DNA from: Acidobacteriota bacterium
Lineage (GTDB): Bacteria > Acidobacteriota > Vicinamibacteria > Vicinamibacterales > CAVVIG01
Assembly: GCA_016195265.1 (NCBI GenBank)
Contig: JACPZW010000084.1
Location: forward strand, 1-64,000
Direction of reading: 5' to 3'
Length of the DNA stretch: 64,000 nucleotides
Shown piece by piece: positions 9,061 to 18,338 of the stretch; position 1 is the stretch's first letter; every line of letters begins with the position of its first letter. Position numbers and translations under genes: made by a program. The notes below the pieces were generated by a model. The model ran no database searches and had not been told where the DNA came from. It saw only the letters and a program-made list of their open reading frames with translations.

Positions 9061-9789
9061 ATGCGCCATCGGTTTTTTGAATCCTCCCGTTCGCTCGTCT
9101 TCGCGCACCGCGGCGGCGCGGCCCTCGCGCCCGAGAACACCATCGCCGCGTTCGACACCGGGATCGCGTTCGGCGCGGACGGCCTGGAGCTGGACGTCCG
9201 CCTGTCGCGTGATGGCGTGGTCGTCGTCCATCACGACCGGCTGCTCGATCGCACCACGCCTCTGCGTGGTCCGGTCGCGGACCGGACGGCAGACGAGCTC
9301 GCGCGGGCGGACGTGCCGGCGATCGCGGACGTGCTGGCGCGGTACCGCGACGCGCGCATCATCATCGAAATGAAGGAGAACGCCGCCGCGCTGGCACGCG
9401 CGACGGTGGACGCCGTGCGCCGCGCCGGCGCCGTCGATCGCGTGTGCCTTGGCGCCTTCGGCCGGCGCGTGCTGCGGGAAGCGCGCGCGATCGAGCCGTC
9501 GATCGCGACGAGCGCCGCCCGCGAGGAAGTGCGCTGGGCGCTGTATCGATCGTGGGTGCGCTGGCCGGTTCCGCGCGTCGGGTACGCCGGCTTTCAGGTG
9601 CCCGAGATGGCGGGCCGGACGCGCGTCGTGTCGCCGCGCTTCATCGACGCCGCGCATCGCGCGGGTCTCGGCGTCCAGGTGTGGACCGTCGACACAGCGG
9701 AGGACGCGCGCCGCCTGCTCGCCTGGGGCGTCGACGCGCTGATCACCGACCGTCCGGACGTCATCGTCCCGCTCGTCCGAACACTGTAG
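9061..9789 (+). CDS. Glycerophosphodiester phosphodiesterase
   Basis: A 242-residue GDPD-family TIM-barrel enzyme that hydrolyses glycerophosphodiesters to glycerol-3-phosphate and an alcohol. The family signature is clear: AHRGGAALAPENT near the start gives the first catalytic His and Glu, DGLELDVRLSRDG supplies the metal-binding acidic pair, and VVVHHD the second His. The end (GVQVWTVDT ... GVDALITDRPD) is the usual closing strand. No signal peptide is seen, so it is probably cytoplasmic. The ATG at 9061 is preferred over an upstream one that would translate the intergenic simple repeat. It stands between the AAA+ gene and a transferred methyltransferase gene and has no obvious operon partner. 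Confidence 0.92.
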   Translation: MRHRFFESSRSLVFAHRGGAALAPENTIAAFDTGIAFGADGLELDVRLSRDGVVVVHHDRLLDRTTPLRGPVADRTADELARADVPAIADVLARYRDARIIIEMKENAAALARATVDAVRRAGAVDRVCLGAFGRRVLREARAIEPSIATSAAREEVRWALYRSWVRWPVPRVGYAGFQVPEMAGRTRVVSPRFIDAAHRAGLGVQVWTVDTAEDARRLLAWGVDALITDRPDVIVPLVRTL

Positions 9790-9820
9790 TTCGCGTTGTC
9801 CGGCCGTGGTCCAGCCGTAC

Positions 9821-9826
9821 TATACT
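9821..9826 (+). promoter_or_regulatory. -10 box (TATACT) 7 nt before methyltransferase start
   Basis: TATACT ends 7 nt before the ATG at 9834, and a weak TTGTCC lies 19 bases upstream of it. There is no Shine-Dalgarno, so transcription probably begins at the start codon. Confidence 0.5.
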
Positions 9827-9833
9827 CAGCGCG

Positions 9834-11480
9834 ATGAATCGCCTGTACTACGGCGACAATCTCGACGTGCTCCGTCGTCACATCGAGGACGAATCCGTCG
9901 ATCTCGTCTACCTCGATCCCCCGTTCAACTCGAACGCCAGCTACAACGTCCTCTTCGCCGAGCGGGACGGCACACAAGCCGCCTCACAAATCAAGGTGTT
10001 TGAGGATACGTGGCGATGGGACGAAGGCGCTGCCCGTGCGTTCGAGGAAGTCGTTGAGACGGGCGGGCGCGTCTCTCAAGCGATGCAAGCGTTTCGGACG
10101 TTCCTGGGCGAGACGGACATGCTCGCGTACTTGGCGATGATGGCCCCGCGACTGATCGAAATCCGTCGCGTGCTGAAACGAACAGGGAGTATCTACCTGC
10201 ATTGTGATCCCGCTGCGAGCCACTACCTCAAGCTCTTGATGGACGCCGTGTTTAGCCCCGAACAGTTCCGCAACGAGATCGTGTGGAAACGAACGAGCGC
10301 CCATAGCAGCGCGAAGCGGTACGGCCCGGTTCACGACGTGATCTTGTTCTACGGTCGTTCAGACGAGATGCAATGGGTCGGCGGCTATGAAGCCTACGAC
10401 GAGGCTTACGTTAAGCAGCGTTTCGCTCGCGGCGACGAGCGGCCGTGGAAGGACGCCGATTTGACGGGCTCAGGCGTGCGACACGGCGAAACCGGCGAAG
10501 TGTGGCGCGGTTTCGATGTGACAGCCAAGGGCCGACATTGGGCGTACCAGCCGAGTGAGCTCAACAAGCTCGACGAAGCGGAGATGATCTATTGGCCTGA
10601 AAAGAAAGGCGGATGGCCGAGGCTCAAGAAATACTTTGACACGGCGAAGGGCGTTCCCTTGCAAGACGTGTGGACGGATATTTTTCCGATCAATTCGCAG
10701 GCTCAAGAGCGACTCGGCTACCCCACACAGAAGCCTGAAGCTTTGCTCGAGCGGATCATTGGCGCAAGCAGCAACGAAGGCGATGTGGTGCTCGATCCGT
10801 TCTGCGGCTGCGGCACGACAATCGCGGCGGCACAGAAACTCAACCGCTGTTGGATCGGCATCGACATCACGTACCTTGCAATCGGCCTCATCCGCCATCG
10901 GCTAACCGACGCATTCGGTAGTGCTGGCGCGTACGAAGTTATCGGCGAGCCTGTCTCGCTGCCGGATGCCGTGAAGCTTGCGCACGATGATCCGTATCAG
11001 TTCCAGTGGTGGGCACTTGGCCTGGTCCACGCCCGACCCGTCGAGCAGAAGAAGGGCGCAGACAAAGGCATCGACGGGCGCATCTACTTTCACGACGAAG
11101 GCGCCGGATCGAAAACGAAGCAGATCATCTTTTCCGTCAAGGCTGGACACCTCACGCCTGGACATCTCCGCGACCTTCGAGGCGTTCTCGATCGTGAGCA
11201 CGCTGAGATTGGCGTCCTGTTGTGCATGGAGGAGCCCACCGGCCCAATGCGCAAGGAAGCCGCGAGCGCGGGCTTCTACAAGTCTCCGTGGGGAAAACAT
11301 CCAAAGCTGCAGATCCTCACGATCGAAGATCTGCTGACCGGTAAGACAATCGACCGGCCGCCCGCTCAGACGAGCGTCACCTTCAAGCGCGCTCCAAAGG
11401 CCGAAGCTCCCGCAATAAAAGGACGCCCGCTGGATTTCGAGGGATCGAGTGAGGAGCAGATCGACGAGGAGCCGGATTAG
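9834..11480 (+). CDS. Site-specific DNA methyltransferase fused to Mrr-like endonuclease domain
   Basis: A 548-residue protein. Residues 1 to about 345 are an amino-methyltransferase of the beta-type motif order: motif IV DPPF at 28-31 (DLVYLDPPFN) comes first, and the AdoMet-binding motif DPFCGCGTT near residue 318 comes last, preceded by YPTQKPEALLERII. It should methylate adenine N6 or cytosine N4. Residues about 355-520 fit an Mrr-type PD-(D/E)xK nuclease: KGADKGIDGRIYF, then IIFSVKAG, then HLRDLRGVLDREHAEIGVLL. The protein may therefore be a one-piece restriction-modification enzyme. Base composition is clearly lower in GC than its neighbours and there is no separate S or R gene, which suggests transfer. 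Which base is methylated and whether the nuclease is active are unknown. Confidence 0.88.
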   Translation: MNRLYYGDNLDVLRRHIEDESVDLVYLDPPFNSNASYNVLFAERDGTQAASQIKVFEDTWRWDEGAARAFEEVVETGGRVSQAMQAFRTFLGETDMLAYLAMMAPRLIEIRRVLKRTGSIYLHCDPAASHYLKLLMDAVFSPEQFRNEIVWKRTSAHSSAKRYGPVHDVILFYGRSDEMQWVGGYEAYDEAYVKQRFARGDERPWKDADLTGSGVRHGETGEVWRGFDVTAKGRHWAYQPSELNKLDEAEMIYWPEKKGGWPRLKKYFDTAKGVPLQDVWTDIFPINSQAQERLGYPTQKPEALLERIIGASSNEGDVVLDPFCGCGTTIAAAQKLNRCWIGIDITYLAIGLIRHRLTDAFGSAGAYEVIGEPVSLPDAVKLAHDDPYQFQWWALGLVHARPVEQKKGADKGIDGRIYFHDEGAGSKTKQIIFSVKAGHLTPGHLRDLRGVLDREHAEIGVLLCMEEPTGPMRKEAASAGFYKSPWGKHPKLQILTIEDLLTGKTIDRPPAQTSVTFKRAPKAEAPAIKGRPLDFEGSSEEQIDEEPD

Positions 11481-11664
11481 AACAGCGAACGTCCAATGCT
11501 TCACGCTGACTTCCTCTGGCGTCACCGGCGAAGAAGCTGGGCGATTCTGGTGTCCGCTCTGAGCCGCATGAAGCTCCTGTGCGCTCGCCGGCGCGGCCGG
11601 CCGTTCATTGCGAGGGTTTCACGAGGTCCCGCGGTTGCAATCGTGGCCGACAAACCATAGCGAG

Positions 11665-12621
11665 ATGCAGACACCGACCCTGAAAGATGTGTACGCCGCG
11701 CGCGAACGCGTCTACCGCGTCGTCAGACCGACGCCGCTCATGCGGCACCCGCTGCTCGCGGCTGAAACGGGACTCGACGTCGTCGTCAAACACGAGAATC
11801 ACAATCCCACGGGCGCGTTCAAGGTTCGCGGCGGCCTCAATCTCATCGGCAGCCTGCCGGCCGACGAACGTCGCGGCGTGATCACGGCGACGACGGGGAA
11901 CCACGGTCAGTCGATCGCGCTCGCGTGCCAACGCGACGGCGTGCCGTGCACGATTGTCGTGCCTGTCGGAAACAATCCTGAGAAGAACGCGGCGATGCGT
12001 TCGCTCGGCGCCGAGCTCATCGAGTTCGGCAGGGATTTCGACGAGGCGCGCGAACGCGTGGAGCAGTTGCAGCACGAGCGCGGCCTGCGCTACGTGCACT
12101 CGGCGAACGAGCCGCTGTTGATCGCCGGCGTCGCGACGTACGCGCTCGAGATCTTCGAGGAGATGCCGGATGTCGACGTGATCCTCGTGCCGATCGGCGG
12201 CGGCAGCGGCGCGTGCGGCTGCACAATCGTACGGACCGGGCTGGGCAGCCATGCGAAGGTGATCGGCGTACAAGCCGCGCGCGCCGACGCGTTCACGCGA
12301 TCCTGGCGGGGAAGCGCGCGCGTGACGGGCGAAAAGGCGGACACGTTCGCCGAAGGCATGGCGACGCGCGTCACGTTCGATCTGCCGTTCGGGATCCTCA
12401 AACAGGGACTCGACGACATCGTGACGCTGAGCGACGATGAGCTGGCCGAAGGCGTCTTGCTCGCGTTACGCGCCACGCACAATCTGGCCGAAGGTGCCGG
12501 CGCCGCGTCGCTGATGGCCGCGATGAAGCTGCACGGTCAGCTTGCGGGGAAGAAAGTAGCTTGCGTGATGAGCGGCGGCAACATCGATCGCGCCACGCTC
12601 GCACGCATTCTCTCCGCGTAG
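11665..12621 (+). CDS. Threonine/serine dehydratase-like PLP enzyme
   Basis: A 318-residue fold-type II PLP enzyme. The Schiff-base lysine is K53 in NPTGAFKVRGG, TTGNHGQSIA binds the substrate carboxylate, and VPIGGGSGACG near residue 175 holds the cofactor phosphate. The C-terminal VMSGGNID is typical. There is no ACT regulatory domain, so it is a catabolic-type (TdcB-like) or related hydroxy-amino-acid ammonia-lyase rather than a feedback-controlled biosynthetic IlvA. The ATG at 11665 is chosen because upstream codons show no family similarity. The 184-base gap before it holds no gene. The exact amino acid substrate cannot be told. Confidence 0.88.
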   Translation: MQTPTLKDVYAARERVYRVVRPTPLMRHPLLAAETGLDVVVKHENHNPTGAFKVRGGLNLIGSLPADERRGVITATTGNHGQSIALACQRDGVPCTIVVPVGNNPEKNAAMRSLGAELIEFGRDFDEARERVEQLQHERGLRYVHSANEPLLIAGVATYALEIFEEMPDVDVILVPIGGGSGACGCTIVRTGLGSHAKVIGVQAARADAFTRSWRGSARVTGEKADTFAEGMATRVTFDLPFGILKQGLDDIVTLSDDELAEGVLLALRATHNLAEGAGAASLMAAMKLHGQLAGKKVACVMSGGNIDRATLARILSA

Positions 12622-12680
12622 TCGGCCGCTCGAACGTGGAACGCCGGCGCCGTCACGAACGCCTGTCCCGCTCAGGCCGG

Positions 12681-13373
12681 TCACAATAGACGGCTGCGCG
12701 CGGCTCTGAGCACACGGTCCATCATCGGCGGCGTCAGCTTGCCGGTGTTCGTATTCTGCCGGCTCGGGTGGTAGCAGCCGATGAGCGTCTGACCGTTGGG
12801 CAGGTCGTGCGCGAGCGCATGACCGAATGCCGGCTTCGGCCGCACGAGGACGCCGCGTTCCTTGAGCAGCCGCAGGTACGCATCGAACGCGATCCGCCCC
12901 AGCGCGACGACGATGCGGACGCGCGGCAGCGCGGCGATCTCGGCGTCGAGATGCGGCAGGCATCGTGCGATCTCTTCAGGCGTGGGTTTGTTGTCCGGCG
13001 GCGCGCATCGCACGGCCGCTGCGATGAACGCGTCCTTCAACTGCAAGCCGTCGTCGGGATGATGCGAGGTCGGGATGTTCGCGAAGCCCGCGCGATGGAG
13101 CGCGGACATGAGGAAGTCGCCCGATCCGCCGACACCGTCGCCCGTAAACACGCGGCCCGTGCGATTCGCGCCGTGCGCCGCCGGCGCGAGACCAATCAGC
13201 AACATCCGCGCCTGCGGATCGCCGAAGCCGGGCACGGGCTTGCCCCAGTAGATCTCGTCACGAAACGCGCGCCGCTTCTCGCGCGCAATCTTCTGACAGT
13301 ACTTCTGCAGTCGTGGACACTGCTCGCAGGAGATGATCTGATCGTGAACAATCTGTAGGGCGGGTCCTTGCAC
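12681..13373 (-). CDS. Family 5 uracil-DNA glycosylase (UdgB type)
   Basis: About 230 residues. Motif 1 GLAPAAHGANRTGRVFTGD and motif 2 HPSRQNTNTG are the hallmarks of family 5 enzymes, which excise uracil and related deaminated bases from DNA. Two N-terminal cysteines in SCEQCPRL, with two more further on (RCAPPD, RCLP), are the probable 4Fe-4S ligands. The start is uncertain: the open frame runs back to a GTG at 13454, but residues before the GTG at 13371-13373 are only translation of a REP-like repeat (GPFGPGTQAGPKGPALQ). The 13373 start still keeps a few repeat-coded residues. The gene converges with the dehydratase and lies downstream of the M13 peptidase gene. Confidence 0.88.
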   Translation of the reverse strand: MQGPALQIVHDQIISCEQCPRLQKYCQKIAREKRRAFRDEIYWGKPVPGFGDPQARMLLIGLAPAAHGANRTGRVFTGDGVGGSGDFLMSALHRAGFANIPTSHHPDDGLQLKDAFIAAAVRCAPPDNKPTPEEIARCLPHLDAEIAALPRVRIVVALGRIAFDAYLRLLKERGVLVRPKPAFGHALAHDLPNGQTLIGCYHPSRQNTNTGKLTPPMMDRVLRAARSRLL

Positions 13374-13433
13374 CTGTAGGGCGGGTCCTTTCGGACCCGC
13401 CTGAGTGCCGGGTCCAAAAGGACCCGGCCTACG
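13354..13433. repeat. REP-like paired hairpins between M13 peptidase and UDG genes
   Basis: A partial GTAGGGCGGGTCC unit is followed by a complete unit (GGCGGGTCC arms, 4-nt loop) and by an inverted unit (GCCGGGTCC arms, loop AAAA) ending in GGCCTAC. The outer GTAG and CTAC feet are present. The element is open in the UDG reading frame. Confidence 0.85.
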
Positions 13434-13438
13434 TGACT

Positions 13439-15478
13439 TCACCACACGCGGCACGCGTTCGGCCGCACCATCGGCGCGTTTTGTTTACACGAAAACGCTT
13501 TTCTGAATTCCGGCATGTTCGATAACGGACCGTTGACGCGGTACTTGTTCGACGAATGCGGATTCGTGGCGGCCTTCAAGCGCTCGGCTTCGGGCCGCGT
13601 ATTCTCGCACCAGACCTGCGCCCACCCGATGAAGACGCGCTGCTCGCCCGTAAACCCGTCCAGCTTCGGCGCCTTCGCGCCGGGCCCGGCCAGGTACGCC
13701 ATCAGCGCGAGCCGCAGGCCGCCGTTGTCCGCCGTGTTCTCGCCGAGCGTGAGCCGCCCGTTAACGTGCGTGTCGCCGGCGACGATGTAGCTCGAATACT
13801 GATCGGCAACGCAGCTGGCGCGCTCTTCGAAGGCCTTGCCGTCGGCGGCCGTCCACCAGTCGCGCAGGTTGCCCTGGCCGTCGAACTTCCGGCCGTGATC
13901 GTCGAAGCCGTGCGTCAGCTCGTGGCCGATGACGGCGCCAGCGCCGCCGTAGTTGACGGCGGCGTCGCGGCCCGCGCGATAGAACGGCGGCTGCAGGATG
14001 CCGGCGGGGAAGTTGATGTTGTTGCGATTGGGGCTGTAGTACGCGTTCACGGTCGGTGGCGTCATGCTCCACTCGCCGCGGTCCACCGGCTGCCCGATCT
14101 TCTTCAAGTTGCGATCGCGGCTGAACTCCGCCGCCCGCTGGCGGTTTCCGAGCGCTTCGTCTCGTGCGATCCGCAGCGCCGAGTAATCGCGCCAGGTGTC
14201 CGGATAGCCGATGCGATCGACGATGGCATCGAGCTTCGCCATCGCGGCCTTCTTGGTCTCACCGCTCATCCACGGCGCGGCGTCGATATCCTGGCGCATC
14301 GCGTCCTTGATGCCCTGGACCATCTTCAGCATGTCGGCTTTGGCCTGCGGACCGAAGGCTTCCTGCACGAACGCCTTGCCCAGAGCTTCCCCGAGCCTCG
14401 CGTCGGTCTCCGACACGCAGCGCCGCCATCGCGGCAGCTCCGCCTGCTGTCCGTTGAGCGTCTTGCTGAAGAAGTCGAAGTCGGCGTCGGCGAATCGCTT
14501 CGGCAGCAGATCGGCCGACGCGTGCAGCAGGTGCCACCGCAGGTAGGCCTTGAGGTCGCCGACCGGCGTGGACGCAATCAGGCCGTTGAGCGCCTTGATG
14601 TACTCCGGCACCGACACGTTGATCGAATGGAACGCCGGCGCCCCGGACGCCGCCGTGTATTTCCTCCAGTCGAAATCCGGGGTGAACGCCTGGAGGTCGG
14701 CGGGTGTCATCGGATGATGGGTCGCCGAGGGATCGCGCCGCTGGACGCGATCGAGCATCGCCTTCGCCATGGCCGTCTCGAGCGCGAGGACCGCTTTCGC
14801 GTCGGCCGCCGCGCGATCCGTCTCGATGCCGGCGAGCGTGAACATCTTCTCGACGTGCGCGGCGTATTTGTCGCGCTGATCCGTGGACCGCGCGTCGGTC
14901 TTCAGATACGTCTCGCGATCCGGCAGGCCGAGGCCGGACTGATCGACGTCCGCGATCTCCTGCGTCGCGTCGCGCAGGTCCGTCTGCGAGCCGAACCGGA
15001 AGAGCGCCGGCGCGCCGATGCTGTGGAGGTGCGCGACGAGCACGGGCAGATCGTCGGGGTTGCTGAGCGCGTTGATCGTCGCCAGCTCGGGCCCGAGCGG
15101 CGCGAGGCCGCCGGCTTCGATGCCGGACTCGTCCATGCAGGCCGCGTAGAAGTCGGCGGCCTTTTGCCGATCTCCCTGGGCACCGGGTGTCTCGAGGATG
15201 CGTCGTAAGATCGTGAAGTTCCGATCCTGGACTTCCTGGAACCGGCCCCACGAGCGCCGGTCGGCGGGCAGGGGGTTCCTCGCGATCCAGCCGCCGCACG
15301 CGAACTGGTAGAAGTCGGCGCACGGATCGGCCGCGCGATCCAGCGCGTCGATCTCGATGCCGGCCGGGGGGGCGGCGGTGGGTTTCAGCCCCCGCGCTCC
15401 GGCCAGCGCGGCGGCGAGCGGAAGCGCCGCGGCCATTAGTAATGTCACAAACGTCACGGCCACGATCAGGCGGCGCAT
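13439..15478 (-). CDS. pepO: M13-family (neprilysin/PepO-like) zinc metallopeptidase
   Basis: A 679-residue secreted oligopeptidase. After an N-terminal signal segment (IVAVTFVTLLMAAALPLAAA) the mature part begins near residue 30. The catalytic zinc motif VIGHELTHGFDDHG lies near residue 517, the third zinc ligand Glu is in LGENTADNGG, and NAYYSPNRNNINFPAGIL is the substrate-binding strand. It ends in CRVW, the C-terminal motif of the family. The ATG at 15476-15478 is preferred over an upstream TTG because a strong GGGGAAGGGGAA Shine-Dalgarno precedes it. It diverges from aceE. Length and residues are intact, so it should be active on short peptides in the periplasm. Confidence 0.93.
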   Translation of the reverse strand: MRRLIVAVTFVTLLMAAALPLAAALAGARGLKPTAAPPAGIEIDALDRAADPCADFYQFACGGWIARNPLPADRRSWGRFQEVQDRNFTILRRILETPGAQGDRQKAADFYAACMDESGIEAGGLAPLGPELATINALSNPDDLPVLVAHLHSIGAPALFRFGSQTDLRDATQEIADVDQSGLGLPDRETYLKTDARSTDQRDKYAAHVEKMFTLAGIETDRAAADAKAVLALETAMAKAMLDRVQRRDPSATHHPMTPADLQAFTPDFDWRKYTAASGAPAFHSINVSVPEYIKALNGLIASTPVGDLKAYLRWHLLHASADLLPKRFADADFDFFSKTLNGQQAELPRWRRCVSETDARLGEALGKAFVQEAFGPQAKADMLKMVQGIKDAMRQDIDAAPWMSGETKKAAMAKLDAIVDRIGYPDTWRDYSALRIARDEALGNRQRAAEFSRDRNLKKIGQPVDRGEWSMTPPTVNAYYSPNRNNINFPAGILQPPFYRAGRDAAVNYGGAGAVIGHELTHGFDDHGRKFDGQGNLRDWWTAADGKAFEERASCVADQYSSYIVAGDTHVNGRLTLGENTADNGGLRLALMAYLAGPGAKAPKLDGFTGEQRVFIGWAQVWCENTRPEAERLKAATNPHSSNKYRVNGPLSNMPEFRKAFSCKQNAPMVRPNACRVW

Positions 15479-15503
15479 GGTTCCCCTTCCCCGCAAGTCA
15501 CGT

Positions 15504-15509
15504 TACAAT
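15504..15509 (+). promoter_or_regulatory. Possible -10 box (TACAAT) for aceE
   Basis: TACAAT lies in the spacer between the divergent M13 peptidase and aceE genes, about 90 bases before the aceE start. No convincing -35 is seen. Confidence 0.3.
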
Positions 15510-15601
15510 AAGTGGTTGGCCTACAGCTGGCACGACGGCCGGCCGACATATCCCGATAGAAGCGACGCCCATATCCAGAGAGAAAGCAGGATTTCACGCC
15601 C

Positions 15602-18280
15602 GTGAGATACATCGCCCCGAAAGACGCCGCCGAACTCGACGCCACCGAAACGCGCGAGTGGCTGGATTCGCTCGATTATGTCCTGCAAAGCGGCGGGCCG
15701 GCAAAGGTCGCACGCCTGCTGCGCGAACTGACCGTGCACGCGCGGCAGAACGGCGTGAAGATGCCGTTCACGGCGAACACGCCGTACATCAACACCATTG
15801 CGGCCGACGAACAGGCGCTGATGCCCGGCAGCCCGGATCTGGAGCGCCGCATCAAGAGCCTCGTCCGCTGGAACGCCGCGGCGATGGTCGTCCGCGCGAA
15901 CAAGGCCGAAGAGGGCATCGGCGGTCACATCTCGACCTATGCCTCGGCCGCGACTCTCTACGAAGTCGGTTTCAATCATTTTTTCCGCGGCCACGGCGAG
16001 CACGGCGACGGCGACGTCATCTTCTTCCAGGGCCATGCGGCGCCGGGCATCTATGCGCGCGCGTACCTCGAAGGCCGGCTTGATGAAACGCATCTCGAGA
16101 ACTTCCGCCGCGAGACCAAACCCGGCGGCGGCCTGTCGTCGTACCCGCATCCGTGGCTGATGCCGGACTTCTGGGAGTACCCGACGGTGTCGATGGGCCT
16201 CGGGCCGCTGATGGCGATCTACCAGGCGCGCTTCATGCGCTACCTCGAGGATCGCGGGCTGAAGCCGCACTCGGACGCCAAGGTCTGGGCGTTTCTCGGC
16301 GACGGCGAGACCGACGAGCCCGAAGCGCTGGGCGCGATCACGCTGCCGGCGCGCGAGAAGCTCGACAACCTGATCTTCGTCATCAACTGCAACCTGCAGC
16401 GCCTCGACGGTCCGGTCCGCGGCAACGGCCAGATCATTCAGGAGCTCGAGGCCGCGTTCCGCGGCGCGGGCTGGAACGTGATCAAGGTCCTGTGGGGCCG
16501 CGACTGGGATGCGCTCCTCGCCAAGGATCGCGACGGCCTGCTCGTGAAGCGGATGGGCGAGATCGTCGACGGCCAGTATCAGAAGTACGCGGTCGAGTCC
16601 GGCGCCTACATCCGCGAGCACTTCTGGGGCGCCGATCCGCGGCTGCTGGAGATGGTGAAGCACCTCTCCGACGACCAGCTCCGGAAGCTGACGCTCGGCG
16701 GCCACGATCCGATCAAGGTCTTCAACGCCTACAAAACCGCCGTCGAGTACAAAGGCGCGCCGACCGTCATCCTGGCGCGTACTATTAAAGGATACGGCCT
16801 CGGCGAGGCGGGCGAAGGCAAGAACATCACCCACCAGCAGAAGAAGATGAACGACGAGGAGCTGAAGGCGTTCCGCACGCGCTTCGGCATCCCGATTTCC
16901 GACGCGGAGGTCGGCCACACGCCGTTCTATCGCCCCAAGGACGACAGCCCCGAAACCAAGTACATGCGCGAGCGCCGCGCGGCGCTCGGCGGGTACGTGC
17001 CGAGCCGCAAGAACCGCAGCACGCCGCTGGCGACGCCATCGCACGAGCTGTTCGACGAGTTCCACAAAGGCACGGAAGGCCGCAAGGCGTCCACGACAAT
17101 GGTCTTCGTGCGCCTGCTCTCGAAGCTGCTGCGCGACAAGGATCTGGGCAAGCTGGTCGTGCCGATCGTGCCGGACGAGGCGCGGACCTTCGGCATGGAG
17201 GCGCTCTTCCGGCAGGTCGGCATCTACTCGCACGCCGGCCAGGTGTACGAGCCCGTCGACATGGACACGCTCCTGTACTACAAGGAAGCGTCGGACGGCC
17301 AGATTCTCGAGGAAGGCATCAACGAAGCCGGATCGATGTCGTCGTTCATCGCGGCGGGCACCGCCTACGCGACCCACGGGGTCAACACGATCCCGTTCTT
17401 CATCTTCTATTCAATGTTCGGCTTCCAGCGCATCGGCGACCTGATCTGGGCGGCGGCGGATGCGCGGACGCGCGGCTTCGTCCTCGGCGGCACCGCCGGC
17501 CGGACGACGCTCGCGGGCGAGGGGCTGCAGCATCAGGACGGCAACAGCCACCTGCTGGCGTACCCGGTGCCGAACCTCGTGTCATACGATCCCGCGTTTG
17601 CCTACGAGCTCGCCGTCATCATCGAAGACGGCATCCGCCGGATGTACATCGATCAGGAGAGCATCTTCTACTACCTGACGGTGATGAACGAGCAGTACGC
17701 GATGCCGGAAATGCCGGCCGGCGCGCGCGACGGAATCCTGAAGGGTCTCTACAAGTTCCGCGCGACGTCGAAGCCGGACGCGAAGCTGCGCGCCCAGCTC
17801 TTCGGCAGCGGCGCGATCCTGCCCGAAGTGATCAAGGCGCAGGAGATCCTCGAGTCGAAGTACGACGTCGGCGCGGACATCTGGAGCGTGACGAGCTACA
17901 GCGAGCTCTACCGCGACGGCCACGCGTGCGAACGCTGGAACGTGCTGCACCCCGGCGATGCGCCGCGCGTGCCGTACGTCACGCGGCAGCTCGGCAGCGC
18001 GCCGGGCGTGTTGATTGCGGCGTCCGATTACCTGAAAGCGCTGCCCGATTCGGTCGATCGCTGGCTGCCGCGTCCGCTGACCGCGCTCGGCACCGACGGC
18101 TTCGGCCGCAGCGAGAACCGCGCGAGCCTGCGCGAGTTCTTCGAAGTGGACTACCGCTACGTCATCGTCGCCACGCTCGCGGCGCTCGCGCGCGACGGCA
18201 CGGTGAAGGCCACGGTGGTCGAGCAGGCCATCGCAGCGCACAACATCAACCCTGAAAAGAGCAACCCCGCAATTTCATGA
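15602..18280 (+). CDS. aceE: Pyruvate dehydrogenase E1, homodimeric type
   Basis: An 892-residue E1, close to the E. coli AceE length of 887. It decarboxylates pyruvate with thiamine diphosphate and passes the acetyl group to the E2 lipoyl arm. The ThDP-Mg motif is GDGETDEPEALGAI with the matching NCNLQRLDGPV. The N-terminal KMPFTANTPYINTIAADEQ and GHISTYASAATLYEVGFNHF are family blocks, and AGRTTLAGEGLQHQDGNSH is the active-site His loop. The start is GTG at 15602 with an AAGCAGGA Shine-Dalgarno. It heads an aceE-aceF-lpdA cluster, so the organism uses the homodimeric E1 rather than the alpha/beta form. Confidence 0.97.
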   Translation: MRYIAPKDAAELDATETREWLDSLDYVLQSGGPAKVARLLRELTVHARQNGVKMPFTANTPYINTIAADEQALMPGSPDLERRIKSLVRWNAAAMVVRANKAEEGIGGHISTYASAATLYEVGFNHFFRGHGEHGDGDVIFFQGHAAPGIYARAYLEGRLDETHLENFRRETKPGGGLSSYPHPWLMPDFWEYPTVSMGLGPLMAIYQARFMRYLEDRGLKPHSDAKVWAFLGDGETDEPEALGAITLPAREKLDNLIFVINCNLQRLDGPVRGNGQIIQELEAAFRGAGWNVIKVLWGRDWDALLAKDRDGLLVKRMGEIVDGQYQKYAVESGAYIREHFWGADPRLLEMVKHLSDDQLRKLTLGGHDPIKVFNAYKTAVEYKGAPTVILARTIKGYGLGEAGEGKNITHQQKKMNDEELKAFRTRFGIPISDAEVGHTPFYRPKDDSPETKYMRERRAALGGYVPSRKNRSTPLATPSHELFDEFHKGTEGRKASTTMVFVRLLSKLLRDKDLGKLVVPIVPDEARTFGMEALFRQVGIYSHAGQVYEPVDMDTLLYYKEASDGQILEEGINEAGSMSSFIAAGTAYATHGVNTIPFFIFYSMFGFQRIGDLIWAAADARTRGFVLGGTAGRTTLAGEGLQHQDGNSHLLAYPVPNLVSYDPAFAYELAVIIEDGIRRMYIDQESIFYYLTVMNEQYAMPEMPAGARDGILKGLYKFRATSKPDAKLRAQLFGSGAILPEVIKAQEILESKYDVGADIWSVTSYSELYRDGHACERWNVLHPGDAPRVPYVTRQLGSAPGVLIAASDYLKALPDSVDRWLPRPLTALGTDGFGRSENRASLREFFEVDYRYVIVATLAALARDGTVKATVVEQAIAAHNINPEKSNPAIS

Positions 18281-18286
18281 GACGAC

Positions 18287-18336
18287 GATTAACCACAGAG
18301 GACACGGTCCTCCGTGTCCTCCGTGGTGGAGATTCT
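18287..18336. repeat. Dyad of CACAGAGGACACGG / CCTCCGTGTCC in aceE-aceF spacer
   Basis: CCACAGAGGACACGG and CCGTGTCCTCCGTGG form a strong imperfect hairpin filling the 58-base gap between aceE and aceF. A near-identical dyad occurs at 38377-38462. Confidence 0.8.
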
Positions 18337-18338
18337 TC

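Noticed and set aside
15521-17377. Open frame of 618 codons antisense to aceE.
   Set aside because: The aceE frame has full family motifs; the antisense frame has none and arises from codon bias.
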